From an uncultured Chryseobacterium sp. (GTDB taxonomy: Bacteria; Bacteroidota; Bacteroidia; Flavobacteriales; Weeksellaceae), in assembly GCA_913777465.1 (NCBI GenBank), contig CAJYRQ010000010.1:1-39970 (forward strand): a DNA stretch of 39,970 bases. Direction: 5' to 3'. This document shows, in pieces, positions 1-9,013 of this stretch. The translations under genes and the position numbers were made by a program. The notes under the pieces are model-generated. The model worked only from the letters and a program-made list of their open reading frames with translations, ran no database searches and was not told the DNA's origin. Every line of letters starts with the position of its first letter. Positions within the stretch are counted from its first letter, which is position 1.

Positions 1-2
1 GA

Positions 3-380
3 TTTGCTTTTGTAGCAAGACAGCAGCATATTGTTACTGATACCTCCGATTTTTTTGTGGACCTTGTATTTTATAACTACTATTTGAAATGCTTTATACT
101 TGTTGATCTGAAGACTCATAAGCTTACTCATGAAGCGATAGGTCAAATGGACATGTATGTAAGGATGTATAATGACCTTAAAAAGGGAGCAGACGACAAT
201 CCCACGATAGGAATAATCTTATGTACCGAAAAAGATGAAACGGTTGTAAAATACTCTGTAATGTCAGATAATGAGAAGTTATTTGCCAGTAAATATAGAA
301 CATATTTACCTGACGAAAAAGAATTGAAACAGCTAATCGAAGCAGACAGGGTAAAATTTCAATTGGACAATCAAGATTAA
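3..380 (+). CDS. YhcG-family PD-(D/E)XK nuclease, C-terminal part (cut by window start)
   Basis: The reading frame is open from base 3, so this is the C-terminal ~125 residues of a gene that begins outside the window. It contains the YhcG_C/DUF1016 nuclease core: FFVDLVFYN supplies the metal-binding Asp, followed by VDLKTHK (D-x-K half of the PD-(D/E)XK motif) and an IGQMDMYV helix. It ends in the usual PTIGIILC ... YLPDEKEL tail. It is closely similar to the nuclease at 579-1598 (HKLTHxxIGQxxMYV in both), so the two are tandem paralogues. A boundary motif lies 19 bp after the stop. The family is a predicted DNA nuclease; its cellular target is not known from this sequence. Confidence 0.85.
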   Translation, partial: FAFVARQQHIVTDTSDFFVDLVFYNYYLKCFILVDLKTHKLTHEAIGQMDMYVRMYNDLKKGADDNPTIGIILCTEKDETVVKYSVMSDNEKLFASKYRTYLPDEKELKQLIEADRVKFQLDNQD

Positions 381-398
381 TTATAGAACTGTTTCAAA

Positions 399-413
399 AT
401 CTCAAAAAACGAT
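399..413 (+). repeat. Boundary motif copy 1 (ATCTCAAAAAACGAT)
   Basis: First of nine copies of a 15-16 nt motif found only between genes in the accessory parts of the window. It separates the cut nuclease gene from the complete YhcG nuclease. Confidence 0.7.
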
Positions 414-578
414 CTAACAGAAGAATTTATAAAGGTATACTAGAGATTTGAATCATAAAATATTCCATAATTTCTAAATGTCTTGTGTAAGGAGTTAATC
501 TTTGCATGCATGATAATGGGAATTATTTTTCTTTTTATAAATTTATCAATTCTTGAAATTAAATTTTTATACCCAAAG

Positions 579-1598
579 ATGTCTATAAGCAGAGCTATAA
601 TAAATGACATAAAAAACATTATATTAGAATCAAAAAATAATGCGATCCGCACTGTTGATCATCATCGCACTATGATGTATTGGCGTATTGGCAAGCGTAT
701 TTTTGAGGAGGAACAAGAAGGAAAAGATCGTGCGGACTATGGTAGGTTTCTGACTAAGTATATTTCTGAAGAACTAGAACCGGAGTATGGTAATGGCTTT
801 TCTAAAAGACAAATTGAGATTTTCCGCCAGTTTTACCGCACATTTCCAATTGCGAATACAGTGTATTCGCAATTGAGCTGGAGTCAATATAAAATTCTTG
901 TCAGGCTTGACAATCAGGACAAAATAGAGTTCTACATTGCAGAAACAATAAAGAATAATTGGACAGTCCGTCAGTTGGAAAGACAAATTTACAGTAGCTT
1001 ATACGAACGACTTTTAATAAGTAATAATAAAGAGGGTGTATTAGCAGTAGCAAGAAATGAGAAACAGCCATCTGAAGCCAAAGAAATCATCAAAGATCCT
1101 ATGATTTTGGAATTTCTAGGATTAAAGAGGGAGAATTCTTATTACGAAAAAGACTTGGAAAGTGCTATCATTACCCATTTACAAGATTTTTTGTTGGAGT
1201 TAGGAAATGGCTTTTCATTCGTAGCAAGACAAAAAAGAATACATCTTGAAGGGGATGAATTTTTTGTAGATCTGGTTTTTTATAACAGATTATTACAATG
1301 TTTTGTTATTATCGAAATTAAAACACATAAGCTTACCCATCAGGATATTGGTCAATTGCAGATGTATGTAAATTATTATGACCGTAAGGAAAAATTACCT
1401 CACGAAAATCCAACGATCGGAATTCTGCTATGTGCAGATAAGAACGATGCAGTTGTAAAATTTACATTACCAGAAGGCGAAAAACAGATTATTGCAAGCC
1501 AATATCAGCTATATTTACCAACAGAAAAACAATTGTTAGAGGAATTAAATAAAGAATTAGACAGTTTTGAAGAAAAAGAAAATAAAACCGAAACTTAA
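579..1598 (+). CDS. YhcG-family (DUF1016) PD-(D/E)XK nuclease
   Basis: A 339-residue protein. The frame is open further upstream, but only from a TTG with unrelated residues, so the ATG at 579 (MSISRAI) is chosen. Residues 1-150 form the DUF1016 N-terminal helical domain, with the family signatures YWRIGKRI, GFSKRQIEIFRQFY and LSWSQYKIL. Residues 190-320 form the nuclease domain, with Asp231 (FVDLVFYN), Glu246 and Lys248 (EIKTHK) as the intact D...ExK catalytic set, then IGQLQMYV. The family is predicted to cut nucleic acid; some homologues sit near restriction or defence genes, but no partner is adjacent here. Codons ~90-99 are a 29-nt palindrome (separate entry). The gene is AT-rich and flanked by boundary motifs, which suggests acquisition as a unit. 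Confidence 0.88.
   Translation: MSISRAIINDIKNIILESKNNAIRTVDHHRTMMYWRIGKRIFEEEQEGKDRADYGRFLTKYISEELEPEYGNGFSKRQIEIFRQFYRTFPIANTVYSQLSWSQYKILVRLDNQDKIEFYIAETIKNNWTVRQLERQIYSSLYERLLISNNKEGVLAVARNEKQPSEAKEIIKDPMILEFLGLKRENSYYEKDLESAIITHLQDFLLELGNGFSFVARQKRIHLEGDEFFVDLVFYNRLLQCFVIIEIKTHKLTHQDIGQLQMYVNYYDRKEKLPHENPTIGILLCADKNDAVVKFTLPEGEKQIIASQYQLYLPTEKQLLEELNKELDSFEEKENKTET
847..875 (+). repeat. 29-nt palindrome inside the YhcG gene
   Basis: Two perfect 14-base arms (CAATTGCGAATACA and its complement) flank a single central G. The palindrome lies in coding sequence for residues ~90-99, just before the conserved LSW motif. The third YhcG gene has a related palindrome at the same codon position. 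Confidence 0.8.
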
Positions 1599-1631
1599 AT
1601 TTAAAGCCTTTCGAAAACACATATACTAAAA

Positions 1632-1646
1632 GTCTCAAAAAACGTT
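1632..1646 (+). repeat. Boundary motif copy 2 (GTCTCAAAAAACGTT)
   Basis: Lies 33 bp after the stop of the complete YhcG gene and before the NUMOD4 protein. It ends in GTT rather than GAT. Confidence 0.7.
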
Positions 1647-1786
1647 ATCTTTTATAATAGGCAATCTAACATCATATGAGTTGATATATTTTTGCTAAGT
1701 AGGGCATACGGATATTAGTGTAAAGTTTTTTTACTTTTATAATTGTGAGTTAGCTGAAGATTATAATCCATTTATTAAAGACAGGT

Positions 1787-2950
1787 ATGAAGATTCCCGA
1801 AGAATTTGAAGATGAATATGTAAAAGAAGTCCTGTACAACACTTCTTTGAGGAATCTTGAAGATGAAGAATGGAAACTGATTGAAGGTTTTGAAAATTAT
1901 GCCATTTCAAACTACGGGAGAGTAAAGAGCAGAGAACGTCTTGTTCCTCTTCCTACAGGACACGATTATAAGCTGCCGGAGCTAGTCATGAAGTTGATTT
2001 TTGCTAGGCAGTTCAATAATTACCTCAATTGTAGCAGCTATCATGTTTACTGTACATTATCGTTGGATGGTAAAAAATATAGAAAATCAATAGCTCGCCT
2101 GGTCTATTATCATTTTATAGAAAGGTTTGATTTAAACAACCGGCGCATTTCAATTATCTCAGGAGATGATAACGGTCTTAATGTGCATTTCAGTAATTTA
2201 TTAAAAGTCTCGGCAAGCGAAACAAGATTAAGAACATTCACTAATAACAGAGCAAGAAACCGTCATGTTATCTATCAGCAACCGGTTAATCAATACACCG
2301 TGGAAGGTAAACTGGTTTCTTCATTTGACAGTATTTATGAAGCGGCTGAAAAGATAGGACAAAGTGCCGAATCAATTATGGACGTCATCCATAGAGAATT
2401 CTTGACGGCCGGGGGATTCCGGTGGTTTCTGCAGTCCTACACTCCCGGGAAAGTAGATTTCATAGTGAGTGGCCAAAGTGATATTAAATCGGATGGTTTT
2501 AATGTTTCTCTTTGGAAAAAGCTGGGAAAACCAGATGTTGATCGTAAAAATCCTCCTGCATGTATGAATATGTCTTTACAGGATATGCCGGAGGAAAAAT
2601 GGAAGCCTGTTCCTGGTTTTGATAAAAGATTTTTGATATCTGACAAGGGGAGGGTTAAAAGGACGGAGGGATGGACAGAGGCAGGTAGAAAAGTTTTTCT
2701 GAAAGAACAAATTTTAGCCCAACTTGTACATACTGACGGAACAAATCATTCCCTATATATAATTTTGAACTATAAGGGAAAAAAAACCGCTATTACAATT
2801 ACCAAAATTCTATTTTACTGTTATGTAAAAGAATTTGATATTTTTGGGAAAACTCTTATTGTCATTAATAATAATGATCCATTCTGGAATCTGGATTATA
2901 GCAAGCTGTCTCTACATTCAATACATTCAGTGCTAAAAAGAAAAATATGA
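1787..2950 (+). CDS. NUMOD4-domain protein with two degenerate HNH-like modules
   Basis: A 387-residue protein built from homing-endonuclease parts. Residues ~25-55 are a NUMOD4 motif (EEWKLIEGFENYAISNYGRV), followed by an HNH-like segment ending ISGDDNGLNVHFSNLLKV. Residues ~165-215 are a NUMOD1-type helix-turn-helix (QPVNQYTVEGKLVSSFDS... ending TAGGFRWF). A second NUMOD4 (EEKWKPVPGFDKRFLISDKG) and a second HNH-like stretch (VINNNDPFWNLDYSKLSL) follow. Both HNH-like stretches keep the N...NL framework but lack the usual H-x-D catalytic histidine, so the protein may bind DNA without cutting it. It has its own boundary motif on each side. The order of parts is seen directly; loss of activity is inferred. 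Confidence 0.7.
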   Translation: MKIPEEFEDEYVKEVLYNTSLRNLEDEEWKLIEGFENYAISNYGRVKSRERLVPLPTGHDYKLPELVMKLIFARQFNNYLNCSSYHVYCTLSLDGKKYRKSIARLVYYHFIERFDLNNRRISIISGDDNGLNVHFSNLLKVSASETRLRTFTNNRARNRHVIYQQPVNQYTVEGKLVSSFDSIYEAAEKIGQSAESIMDVIHREFLTAGGFRWFLQSYTPGKVDFIVSGQSDIKSDGFNVSLWKKLGKPDVDRKNPPACMNMSLQDMPEEKWKPVPGFDKRFLISDKGRVKRTEGWTEAGRKVFLKEQILAQLVHTDGTNHSLYIILNYKGKKTAITITKILFYCYVKEFDIFGKTLIVINNNDPFWNLDYSKLSLHSIHSVLKRKI

Positions 2951-2991
2951 AGTACCTTTTCACCTCAAGACAATGATAGTATAAGTAAACG

Positions 2992-3007
2992 GTCTCAAAA
3001 AAACGAT
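2992..3007 (+). repeat. Boundary motif copy 3 (GTCTCAAAAAAACGAT)
   Basis: A 16-nt form with seven A's. It follows the NUMOD4 gene by 41 bp and opens the gene-free structured segment. Confidence 0.7.
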
Positions 3008-3172
3008 AAATAAAGACTGATATTAATTAAAAAATTCCTTTTTCAAATTCATGAAAAAGGAATTTACACTTATAATATAATTATAAAATCACCTAGTAAA
3101 AGTAACTAATGGTGATTATTAATATTATGACCTTGGTCATAACTAAATTAAAAGAAACTTTTTCTTGTTTTA
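3008..3172. other. Gene-free structured segment between two boundary motifs
   Basis: This 165-bp stretch has no credible ORF. It holds three successive inverted repeats. The first is a perfect 13-bp stem with an 8-nt loop at 3032-3065 (AAATTCCTTTTTC arm). The second is a 7-bp stem, AATCACC/GGTGATT, at 3087-3117. The third is an 8-bp stem, TTATGACC/GGTCATAA, around a 2-nt centre at 3125-3142. The first could be a terminator for the NUMOD4 gene. The whole could also be a small RNA or a recombination site; the sequence does not decide. Confidence 0.5.
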
Positions 3173-3187
3173 GTCTCAAAAAACGAT
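3173..3187 (+). repeat. Boundary motif copy 4 (GTCTCAAAAAACGAT)
   Basis: Exact consensus copy. It is the last motif before the GC-richer efflux operon and lies about 90 bp upstream of that operon's putative promoter. Confidence 0.7.
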
Positions 3188-3276
3188 ATATGAAAGTAAT
3201 AGTCATAATTACCTTTACTTCAATTCGTCATTCTTACATTTCACCCGCTATTTTCCGCATTTCAGTTACAAAACGG

Positions 3277-3307
3277 TTTTAACGCTCGCAGCGCAGCGGT
3301 AGCTTTG
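3277..3307 (+). promoter_or_regulatory. Putative promoter of the RND efflux operon
   Basis: TAGCTTTG at 3300-3307 fits the Bacteroidota -7 box TAnnTTTG. A T-run (TTTT, 3277-3280) 19 bp upstream is a weak -33 box. The start codon at 3332 would follow after a short leader. Confidence 0.5.
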
Positions 3308-3331
3308 CCTTAAAATGTAAGACAGAGCGGA

Positions 3332-4474
3332 ATGAAACCAGAAAAATATCTTAAAACCCTCAACACAGGATTCCTGGCAGCCTTTGCAGTGTGCATCATG
3401 AGCTGCGGAGGAAGCAAAGATCGGGACAGGACCGAGCAGGCAGAACCTGTCCTGGCGGAAATCATGACTCTTCATCCGGTAGACGGAGTGGTGGAACAAG
3501 CCTTTCCTGCCAGCTTGCAGGGAAAGGACAATGTACAGCTGCGGCCGCAGATCAACGGGTACATCGACAAAATTTATGTGGATGAAGGCGCTTACGTAAG
3601 AGCCGGACAGCCTGTATTCAGAATCAATGCCAGCGTATACCGGGAGCAGAAAAATACGGCGTCGGCGGCATTGGGAATGGCAAAATCACAATTAGCATCC
3701 GCAAAACTGGAGCTGGATAAATATAAAGTGCTGACGGATAATAAAGTCGTGGCCGATTTCCAGTACCGGAAAGCCAGGACCAATTATGACAATGCGCTCG
3801 CTGCCGTAAAACAGCAGCAGGCCCTTGTTGCCTCGGCCGATCTTAATGTGGGATTTTCTATCGTCAAAGCTCCGGTAAGCGGTTACATCGGCCGGATTCC
3901 CAACCGGATCGGCGCATTGGTAGGACCCAATGATGCGCAGGCTTTGTCCACCCTGTCGCAGGTAAGTGAAATCTATGTCTACTTTTCGCTTCCCGAAAAG
4001 GAAATCCTGAACATCAATGCCACCCGCCCCGGAAAAACCCTGATCGAAAAACTGAAAGGCTTTCAGGACATTACTTTACTGCTCGCAGACGGCAAACCCT
4101 ACAGCCACGCCGGGAAAATCGACATGATGGACGGGCAGTTCGATCAGAACACCGGTTCAGTATCGCTCCGTGCTTCCTTTCCGAATCCCGAAGGCCTGCT
4201 CCGGACCGGTAACACCGGGCGGATCATGCTGAAAACAATTCAGCAGAATGTTTATAAGATTCCTTTGCTCGCTACCTATGAAGTACAGGACAAAATATTT
4301 GTGGGACTGGTGAGCCGTCAGAATAAAGTAACTCTAAAAGCCTTAAAAGATTTTACGAGGTCGGGAAATTTCTACCTGCTGAAATCAGGCTTTGCTCCGG
4401 GCGACCGGATCGTGGCCAAAGAGCTGGCTTCCATTGCTAAAAATTCTACCATTACGCCAAAAGCCGTTCAATAA
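3332..4474 (+). CDS. RND efflux periplasmic adaptor (membrane-fusion lipoprotein)
   Basis: A 380-residue AcrA/MexA-type adaptor linking an inner-membrane RND pump to an outer-membrane channel. The N-terminus is a lipoprotein signal with lipobox IMSC, Cys25 being the lipidated residue. The biotinyl-lipoyl-like half-motifs are VQLRPQINGYIDKIYVDEGA (residues ~70-90) and FSIVKAPVSGYIGRI after an alpha-hairpin (residues ~105-165, rich in Ala, Lys and Gln). The beta-barrel and membrane-proximal domains follow. Length is normal for the family. It is the first gene of the operon, 14 bp before the permease. The substrate cannot be read from the sequence. No acrA-type symbol is assigned because orthology is unclear. 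Confidence 0.93.
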   Translation: MKPEKYLKTLNTGFLAAFAVCIMSCGGSKDRDRTEQAEPVLAEIMTLHPVDGVVEQAFPASLQGKDNVQLRPQINGYIDKIYVDEGAYVRAGQPVFRINASVYREQKNTASAALGMAKSQLASAKLELDKYKVLTDNKVVADFQYRKARTNYDNALAAVKQQQALVASADLNVGFSIVKAPVSGYIGRIPNRIGALVGPNDAQALSTLSQVSEIYVYFSLPEKEILNINATRPGKTLIEKLKGFQDITLLLADGKPYSHAGKIDMMDGQFDQNTGSVSLRASFPNPEGLLRTGNTGRIMLKTIQQNVYKIPLLATYEVQDKIFVGLVSRQNKVTLKALKDFTRSGNFYLLKSGFAPGDRIVAKELASIAKNSTITPKAVQ

Positions 4475-4488
4475 AACCTTTCGGAGAT

Positions 4489-7400
4489 ATGTTCAATAAA
4501 ATTATCAGAAGACCCGTACTCGCTACGGTGATCTCCATTATACTGGTGCTGCTGGGCATTGTAGGCCTGCAGCGCATCCCGATGACGCAGTTTCCTGAAA
4601 TTGCCCCGCCTACCGTCTTTGTTTCCGGTGTTTATCCCGGTGCCAATGCGGAAAGTGTGATCCGATCGGTAGTTACGCCGCTGGAGCAGGCCATCAATGG
4701 GGTGGAAAATATGCAGTACATGACGTCCACGGCTTCCAATGACGGCAGTTTTTCCGTTACCGTTATCTTTAAGCAGGGGGTGGATCCTGACCAGGCGGCC
4801 GTTAATGTACAGAACCGCGTTGCCCAGGTGAATGCCCAGCTGCCGGCGGAAGTCATCCGTCTGGGGCTTACCACAACCAAACAGCAGACCAGCAACCTGA
4901 TGGTAGTGAATATCAACAGTGAAAAACCGGAGCTGTATGACGAGGCCTTTCTTCAGAATTATGCCAACATCAACCTGGTTCCCGAACTGAAAAGGATTCC
5001 CGGAGTGGGAAATGTAAGCTTATTCGGGGCCAAAGACTATTCCGTCCGCGTCTGGATCAATCCGTCGAAACTGGCTGCGTATGGGCTGGTGCCTTCCGAT
5101 GTGGAAACGGCTATCCAGAATTACAGCTTTGAATCTTCGCCGGGAAGCCTCGGAGAAGAATCGGATGCCCAGCTGCAGTACGTCTTGCGGTACAAAGGAA
5201 AACTGAACAAACCTGAAGAATTTGAAAAGATCATCCTCCGCTCCAAAACAGACGGCTCCGTATTGCGGCTGACGGATGTAGCCAGGATTGAATTCGGGCT
5301 GTCGAATTATTCCAGCGATACCTTTACCGACGGAAAACCTTCGGTAGTTTTTTCCGTAATCCAGGCCAGCGGTTCCAACGCCAATGAAATTGCTGTTAAA
5401 GTACAGGAATCATTGAAAAAGTTCCGGTCGCAGGTGCCGGACGGCATTAAGTTCGAGATCATCCAGAATACGAAAGACCGTCTGGATGCGTCCATCTCAC
5501 AAATGAAATCCACCCTGATTGAGGCCTTTATCCTGGTATTCATTGTCGTGCTGGTTTTCCTGCAGGATTTCCGGTCGACTATCATTCCCGCTATTGCCGT
5601 TCCCGTGTCCATCATCGGTACTTTTTTCTTTATGTACCTGATCGGATTTTCGGTGAATGTGCTGACCCTGTTTGCGTTGGTGCTGGCTATCGGAATTGTG
5701 GTGGATGATGCCATTGTGGTGGTGGAAGCCATCCACGCGAAAATGGAAGAAACGGGTGAAAATGCAAGGGCTGCTACCGCTTCAGCCATGAGCGAAATCA
5801 GCGGGGCCATTATTTCGATTACCCTGGTGATGTCAGCCGTATTCCTTCCCGTAGGCTTTATGGAAGGCCCGGCGGGTGTTTTCTACAAGCAGTTTTCCTA
5901 CACACTGGCCATTGCCATTCTGATCTCAGCCGTCAATGCCCTGACTTTAAGTCCGGCCTTGTGTGCTTTATTGCTGAAAAACAAGCATCCGCAACATGAA
6001 AGCCAGCCTCAAAAGTTTACCCAAAGGTTTGCGGGGGCTTTTAATGCGGGCTTCGAACGGCTGACGGATAAATATGTAGGAGCGATCCGGTTTCTGGGTA
6101 AAAGGAAGATTATTGCTTTGGGTGCTCTGGCCCTGATTGCTTTCGGTGCCTTCTTCCTGATGAGCAATGCCCAAAAAGGTTTTGTACCGGAAGAAGATGA
6201 TAACAACCTGACTTTTGTCGTCAACCTTCAGGCCGGTGCCAACCTTCAGTACATCACAAAGGAAATGGAAAAAGCTACCAGGATTGTACGCAGTATGCCC
6301 GAAGTGAAAAGCATCAGTACCGTTTCCGGCTTTAACCTGTTCAGCTCAGCGGCTTCACCCAATTCCGCAATGGGCTTTATTACCCTGAAAAACCCTAAAG
6401 ACAGGGGAGCGGTATCGGATATGAATAAGGTAATGGAGGAAATACAGTCTGCCGTGAAAGGTAAAATCAAAGGGGAATTTATGATTTTCAGGAACCCGGC
6501 AGTGGAAGGATTCGGAAATGCCGGCGGGGTGGAGTTTGTGCTTCAGGACCGGGCTTCGGGAAGCATTGCTGATTTCGAAAAGGTCAGCAAAAAAGTAATT
6601 GATGCTTTAAGCAAAAGACCGGAGATCGGGACTGCGTTCACCAGTTTCCGGAGCGATTACCCTCAGTATGAAGTGGTACTGGATGAAGACAAAGCCCAGC
6701 AGCTGGGGCTTACGCCAAAAGAAATTATGGATGTGATGCAGCTGTATCTTACCGGTTCCCAGACCACTGATTTTATACGGTTCGGGAGATTATACCGCGT
6801 GAATGTACGTTCTGAGGCAGAGTTCAGGAAAAACGAGGCGTCGCTGGACAATATGATGATCCGTAACCGTGACAATAAAATGGTTCCGATAGCTACGCTG
6901 GTCAGCCTGAAAAAGGTCTACGGCCCGCAGGTAATCAGCCGGTATAATCTCTACAACAGCATCTCGGTGAATACGAATGCTGCCGGAGGAGCAAGTACCG
7001 GAAAGGTGATGAGTGTGATTGATGAAGTACTCCAAAAAGAACTTCCGAAAGGCTACAGCTATGAATATGGAGGCCTGAGCTTACAGGAACGGAATTCCGG
7101 TTTGCAGATGATCTTTATTTTCGGACTGAGCATCCTGTTTGTGTACTTCTTACTATCCGCCCAGTATGAAAGTTACTTGCTGCCGCTGGCGGTAATGCTG
7201 TCTCTGCCGACAGGGATTTTAGGCGTTTTTATCGCTACGGGATTTGCCGGGATCGATAATAATATTTATGTCCAGATCGCGCTCATTATGCTGGTGGGAC
7301 TTTTAGCCAAAAATGCCATTCTGATCGTGGAATTTGCTGTTCATCAGCACAGAGCAGGCCTGTCTGTATTTGAAGCAGGGATTGCGGGAGCGAAAATGCG

Positions 7401-7641
7401 TCTGCGCCCGATCCTGATGACCTCTTTTGCCTTTATTGCCGGATTGGTACCGCTCATGTTTGCCAAAGGCGGAACGGCGATGGGGAACAAGTCCATCAGC
7501 ATCAGTGCTGCCGGAGGAATGTTGAGCGGCGTGATCCTGGGCGTAATGATTATCCCGGTGCTTTATATGGTGTTCCAATGGCTGCAGGATAAGGTATCAA
7601 TCAATAAAAATCAGAAAGATGAAACGACTTACCCAATATAG
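4489..7641 (+). CDS. RND multidrug efflux permease, HAE1 family (AcrB/MexB type)
   Basis: A 1050-residue inner-membrane proton antiporter, the usual length for AcrB-like pumps. An N-terminal transmembrane helix (RRPVLATVISIILVLLGIVG) is followed by the porter domain (YPGANAESVIRSVVTPLEQA) and two blocks of transmembrane helices. The proton-relay residues are present: Asp406-Asp407 in TM4 (GIVVDDAIVVVEAIHAKMEE) and Lys941 in TM10 (LLAKNAILIVEFA). The internal duplication typical of RND proteins is clear. It should form the trimeric pump with the adaptor upstream and the outer-membrane factor downstream, whose start overlaps its end by 23 bp, implying coupled translation. Drugs, dyes or detergents are typical family substrates; the specific one is unknown. 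Confidence 0.96.
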   Translation: MFNKIIRRPVLATVISIILVLLGIVGLQRIPMTQFPEIAPPTVFVSGVYPGANAESVIRSVVTPLEQAINGVENMQYMTSTASNDGSFSVTVIFKQGVDPDQAAVNVQNRVAQVNAQLPAEVIRLGLTTTKQQTSNLMVVNINSEKPELYDEAFLQNYANINLVPELKRIPGVGNVSLFGAKDYSVRVWINPSKLAAYGLVPSDVETAIQNYSFESSPGSLGEESDAQLQYVLRYKGKLNKPEEFEKIILRSKTDGSVLRLTDVARIEFGLSNYSSDTFTDGKPSVVFSVIQASGSNANEIAVKVQESLKKFRSQVPDGIKFEIIQNTKDRLDASISQMKSTLIEAFILVFIVVLVFLQDFRSTIIPAIAVPVSIIGTFFFMYLIGFSVNVLTLFALVLAIGIVVDDAIVVVEAIHAKMEETGENARAATASAMSEISGAIISITLVMSAVFLPVGFMEGPAGVFYKQFSYTLAIAILISAVNALTLSPALCALLLKNKHPQHESQPQKFTQRFAGAFNAGFERLTDKYVGAIRFLGKRKIIALGALALIAFGAFFLMSNAQKGFVPEEDDNNLTFVVNLQAGANLQYITKEMEKATRIVRSMPEVKSISTVSGFNLFSSAASPNSAMGFITLKNPKDRGAVSDMNKVMEEIQSAVKGKIKGEFMIFRNPAVEGFGNAGGVEFVLQDRASGSIADFEKVSKKVIDALSKRPEIGTAFTSFRSDYPQYEVVLDEDKAQQLGLTPKEIMDVMQLYLTGSQTTDFIRFGRLYRVNVRSEAEFRKNEASLDNMMIRNRDNKMVPIATLVSLKKVYGPQVISRYNLYNSISVNTNAAGGASTGKVMSVIDEVLQKELPKGYSYEYGGLSLQERNSGLQMIFIFGLSILFVYFLLSAQYESYLLPLAVMLSLPTGILGVFIATGFAGIDNNIYVQIALIMLVGLLAKNAILIVEFAVHQHRAGLSVFEAGIAGAKMRLRPILMTSFAFIAGLVPLMFAKGGTAMGNKSISISAAGGMLSGVILGVMIIPVLYMVFQWLQDKVSINKNQKDETTYPI

Positions 7642-9013
7642 TTTAATAACCATTATTTTTTTCGGAGTATTACAGTCCTGCAAAGTGACCCGGGATTATC
7701 AGAGGCCGGAGCTTAATCTTCCGGCATCATTCAATGCGACTTCGGACAGTATAAAAACAGCTGAAGTTCCTGCTTACCGTGATTTTTTCAAAGACCGGGA
7801 ACTCATTGCACTGCTGGATCAGGTAATGGCTAAAAATCCGGATCTGTTAATCGCTTCCGAGGAAATCCTGGCCTTGGAAGCCCAGCTGAAAAGTGTAAAG
7901 CTGAATTACCTTCCCGATATCAGCCTGCAGGTGAATACGGGAATACAGCGCCTGTCTAAAAACAGTATGCAGGCTTCCTTCGGTGGCGGCGTGATCTTCC
8001 AGGAGTATAATTTCGCACCGGTGGTTTCCTGGGATGTTGATTTCTGGGGCAAGCTGAAAAAACAACGGGAAGAATCGCTCGCGAATTATCTCAGCAGGGC
8101 TGAAAACAGGAGAGCATTACGGGTACAGCTGGTGGCACAGACGGCCCAGGCCTATTATAATTTGCTAAGCCTCGATGAGCAGCTTAGCATCACGCAGCAG
8201 GTTGAAAAAAGTATGCAGGAAACCGTTACGATGCTGAAAATCCAGTATTCAGTAGGGGATGTAACGGCATTGGCAATTAAACAGGCTGAAGCCCAACTGG
8301 CAGAAACCCGCGCCCTGATCCCGGAGATCAGAAGCAGCATCAAGGTCCAGGAAAATGCCTTGCAGATGCTCGCCGGGAATTATCCCGATGCAATAAAACG
8401 GTCGGGGCAATTTAGTAATCATGCATTTACCGAAAAACTTGAAACCGGTATTCCTGCTGGCCTCCTGGCTAACCGCCCCGATGTAAAACAGCAGGAATTA
8501 CTGTTGCAGGCCGCTTCCGCAAGGGTAGGCATCGCCAAGACTGAATTTTATCCGAGCCTGAAGATTACGGCGCAGGGTGGTTCCAATGCCACCAACCTGG
8601 CCAACTGGTTTTCCATTCCGGGATCCCTGTTCGGGACTGCTGCGACCGGGCTCACACAGCCGCTCTTCAACCGGAGAAGCATCCGTTCGGGTTACGAACA
8701 GGCGGTTCATCAGCGGGAAGCAGCGGTACATGCGTTCCGGAAATCGGTGTTAACAGCCGTAGAAGAAGTGAGTACTGCCATGAGCAACATCATCCGGGTA
8801 AAAGAACAGCTGGACGAAGTGAACAACCGTAAAATAGCAATGGATAAAGCCATTTCCGATGCACAGCTGCTGTATAAATATGGCGAGGCGAATTACCTGG
8901 AGGTATTGACGGTGCAGCAAAGTGCTTTCCAGGCGGAACTGGCCTACACGGCTGCCCGGCAGAAGAAAATAAATACTTATCTTGCTTTGTATAAATCTTT
9001 AGGCGGAAATTAG
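7619..9013 (+). CDS. Outer-membrane efflux lipoprotein (TolC/OprM/NodT family)
   Basis: A 464-residue outer-membrane channel subunit completing the tripartite pump. The signal peptide ends in lipobox LQSC (Cys21), followed by the NodT-family opening RDYQRPELNLPASF. Two OEP repeats form the periplasmic alpha-barrel (WDVDFWGKLKKQREE near residue 140; AARVGIAKTEFYPSLKIT and LTQPLFNRRSIRSGYEQA in the second half; YLEVLTVQQSAFQAELAY near the end). The start lies inside the end of the permease gene in another frame (23-bp overlap). The histidine kinase gene begins directly after its stop. All features are typical of the family. Confidence 0.94.
   Translation: MKRLTQYSLITIIFFGVLQSCKVTRDYQRPELNLPASFNATSDSIKTAEVPAYRDFFKDRELIALLDQVMAKNPDLLIASEEILALEAQLKSVKLNYLPDISLQVNTGIQRLSKNSMQASFGGGVIFQEYNFAPVVSWDVDFWGKLKKQREESLANYLSRAENRRALRVQLVAQTAQAYYNLLSLDEQLSITQQVEKSMQETVTMLKIQYSVGDVTALAIKQAEAQLAETRALIPEIRSSIKVQENALQMLAGNYPDAIKRSGQFSNHAFTEKLETGIPAGLLANRPDVKQQELLLQAASARVGIAKTEFYPSLKITAQGGSNATNLANWFSIPGSLFGTAATGLTQPLFNRRSIRSGYEQAVHQREAAVHAFRKSVLTAVEEVSTAMSNIIRVKEQLDEVNNRKIAMDKAISDAQLLYKYGEANYLEVLTVQQSAFQAELAYTAARQKKINTYLALYKSLGGN

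Noticed and set aside
399-3187. CRISPR array suggested by recurring A-rich motif
   Set aside because: Copies are separated by whole genes at irregular distances, and no cas genes are present.
5307-5810. Long antisense frames inside the RND permease and other GC-rich genes
   Set aside because: They are shadows of well-supported genes on the opposite strand.
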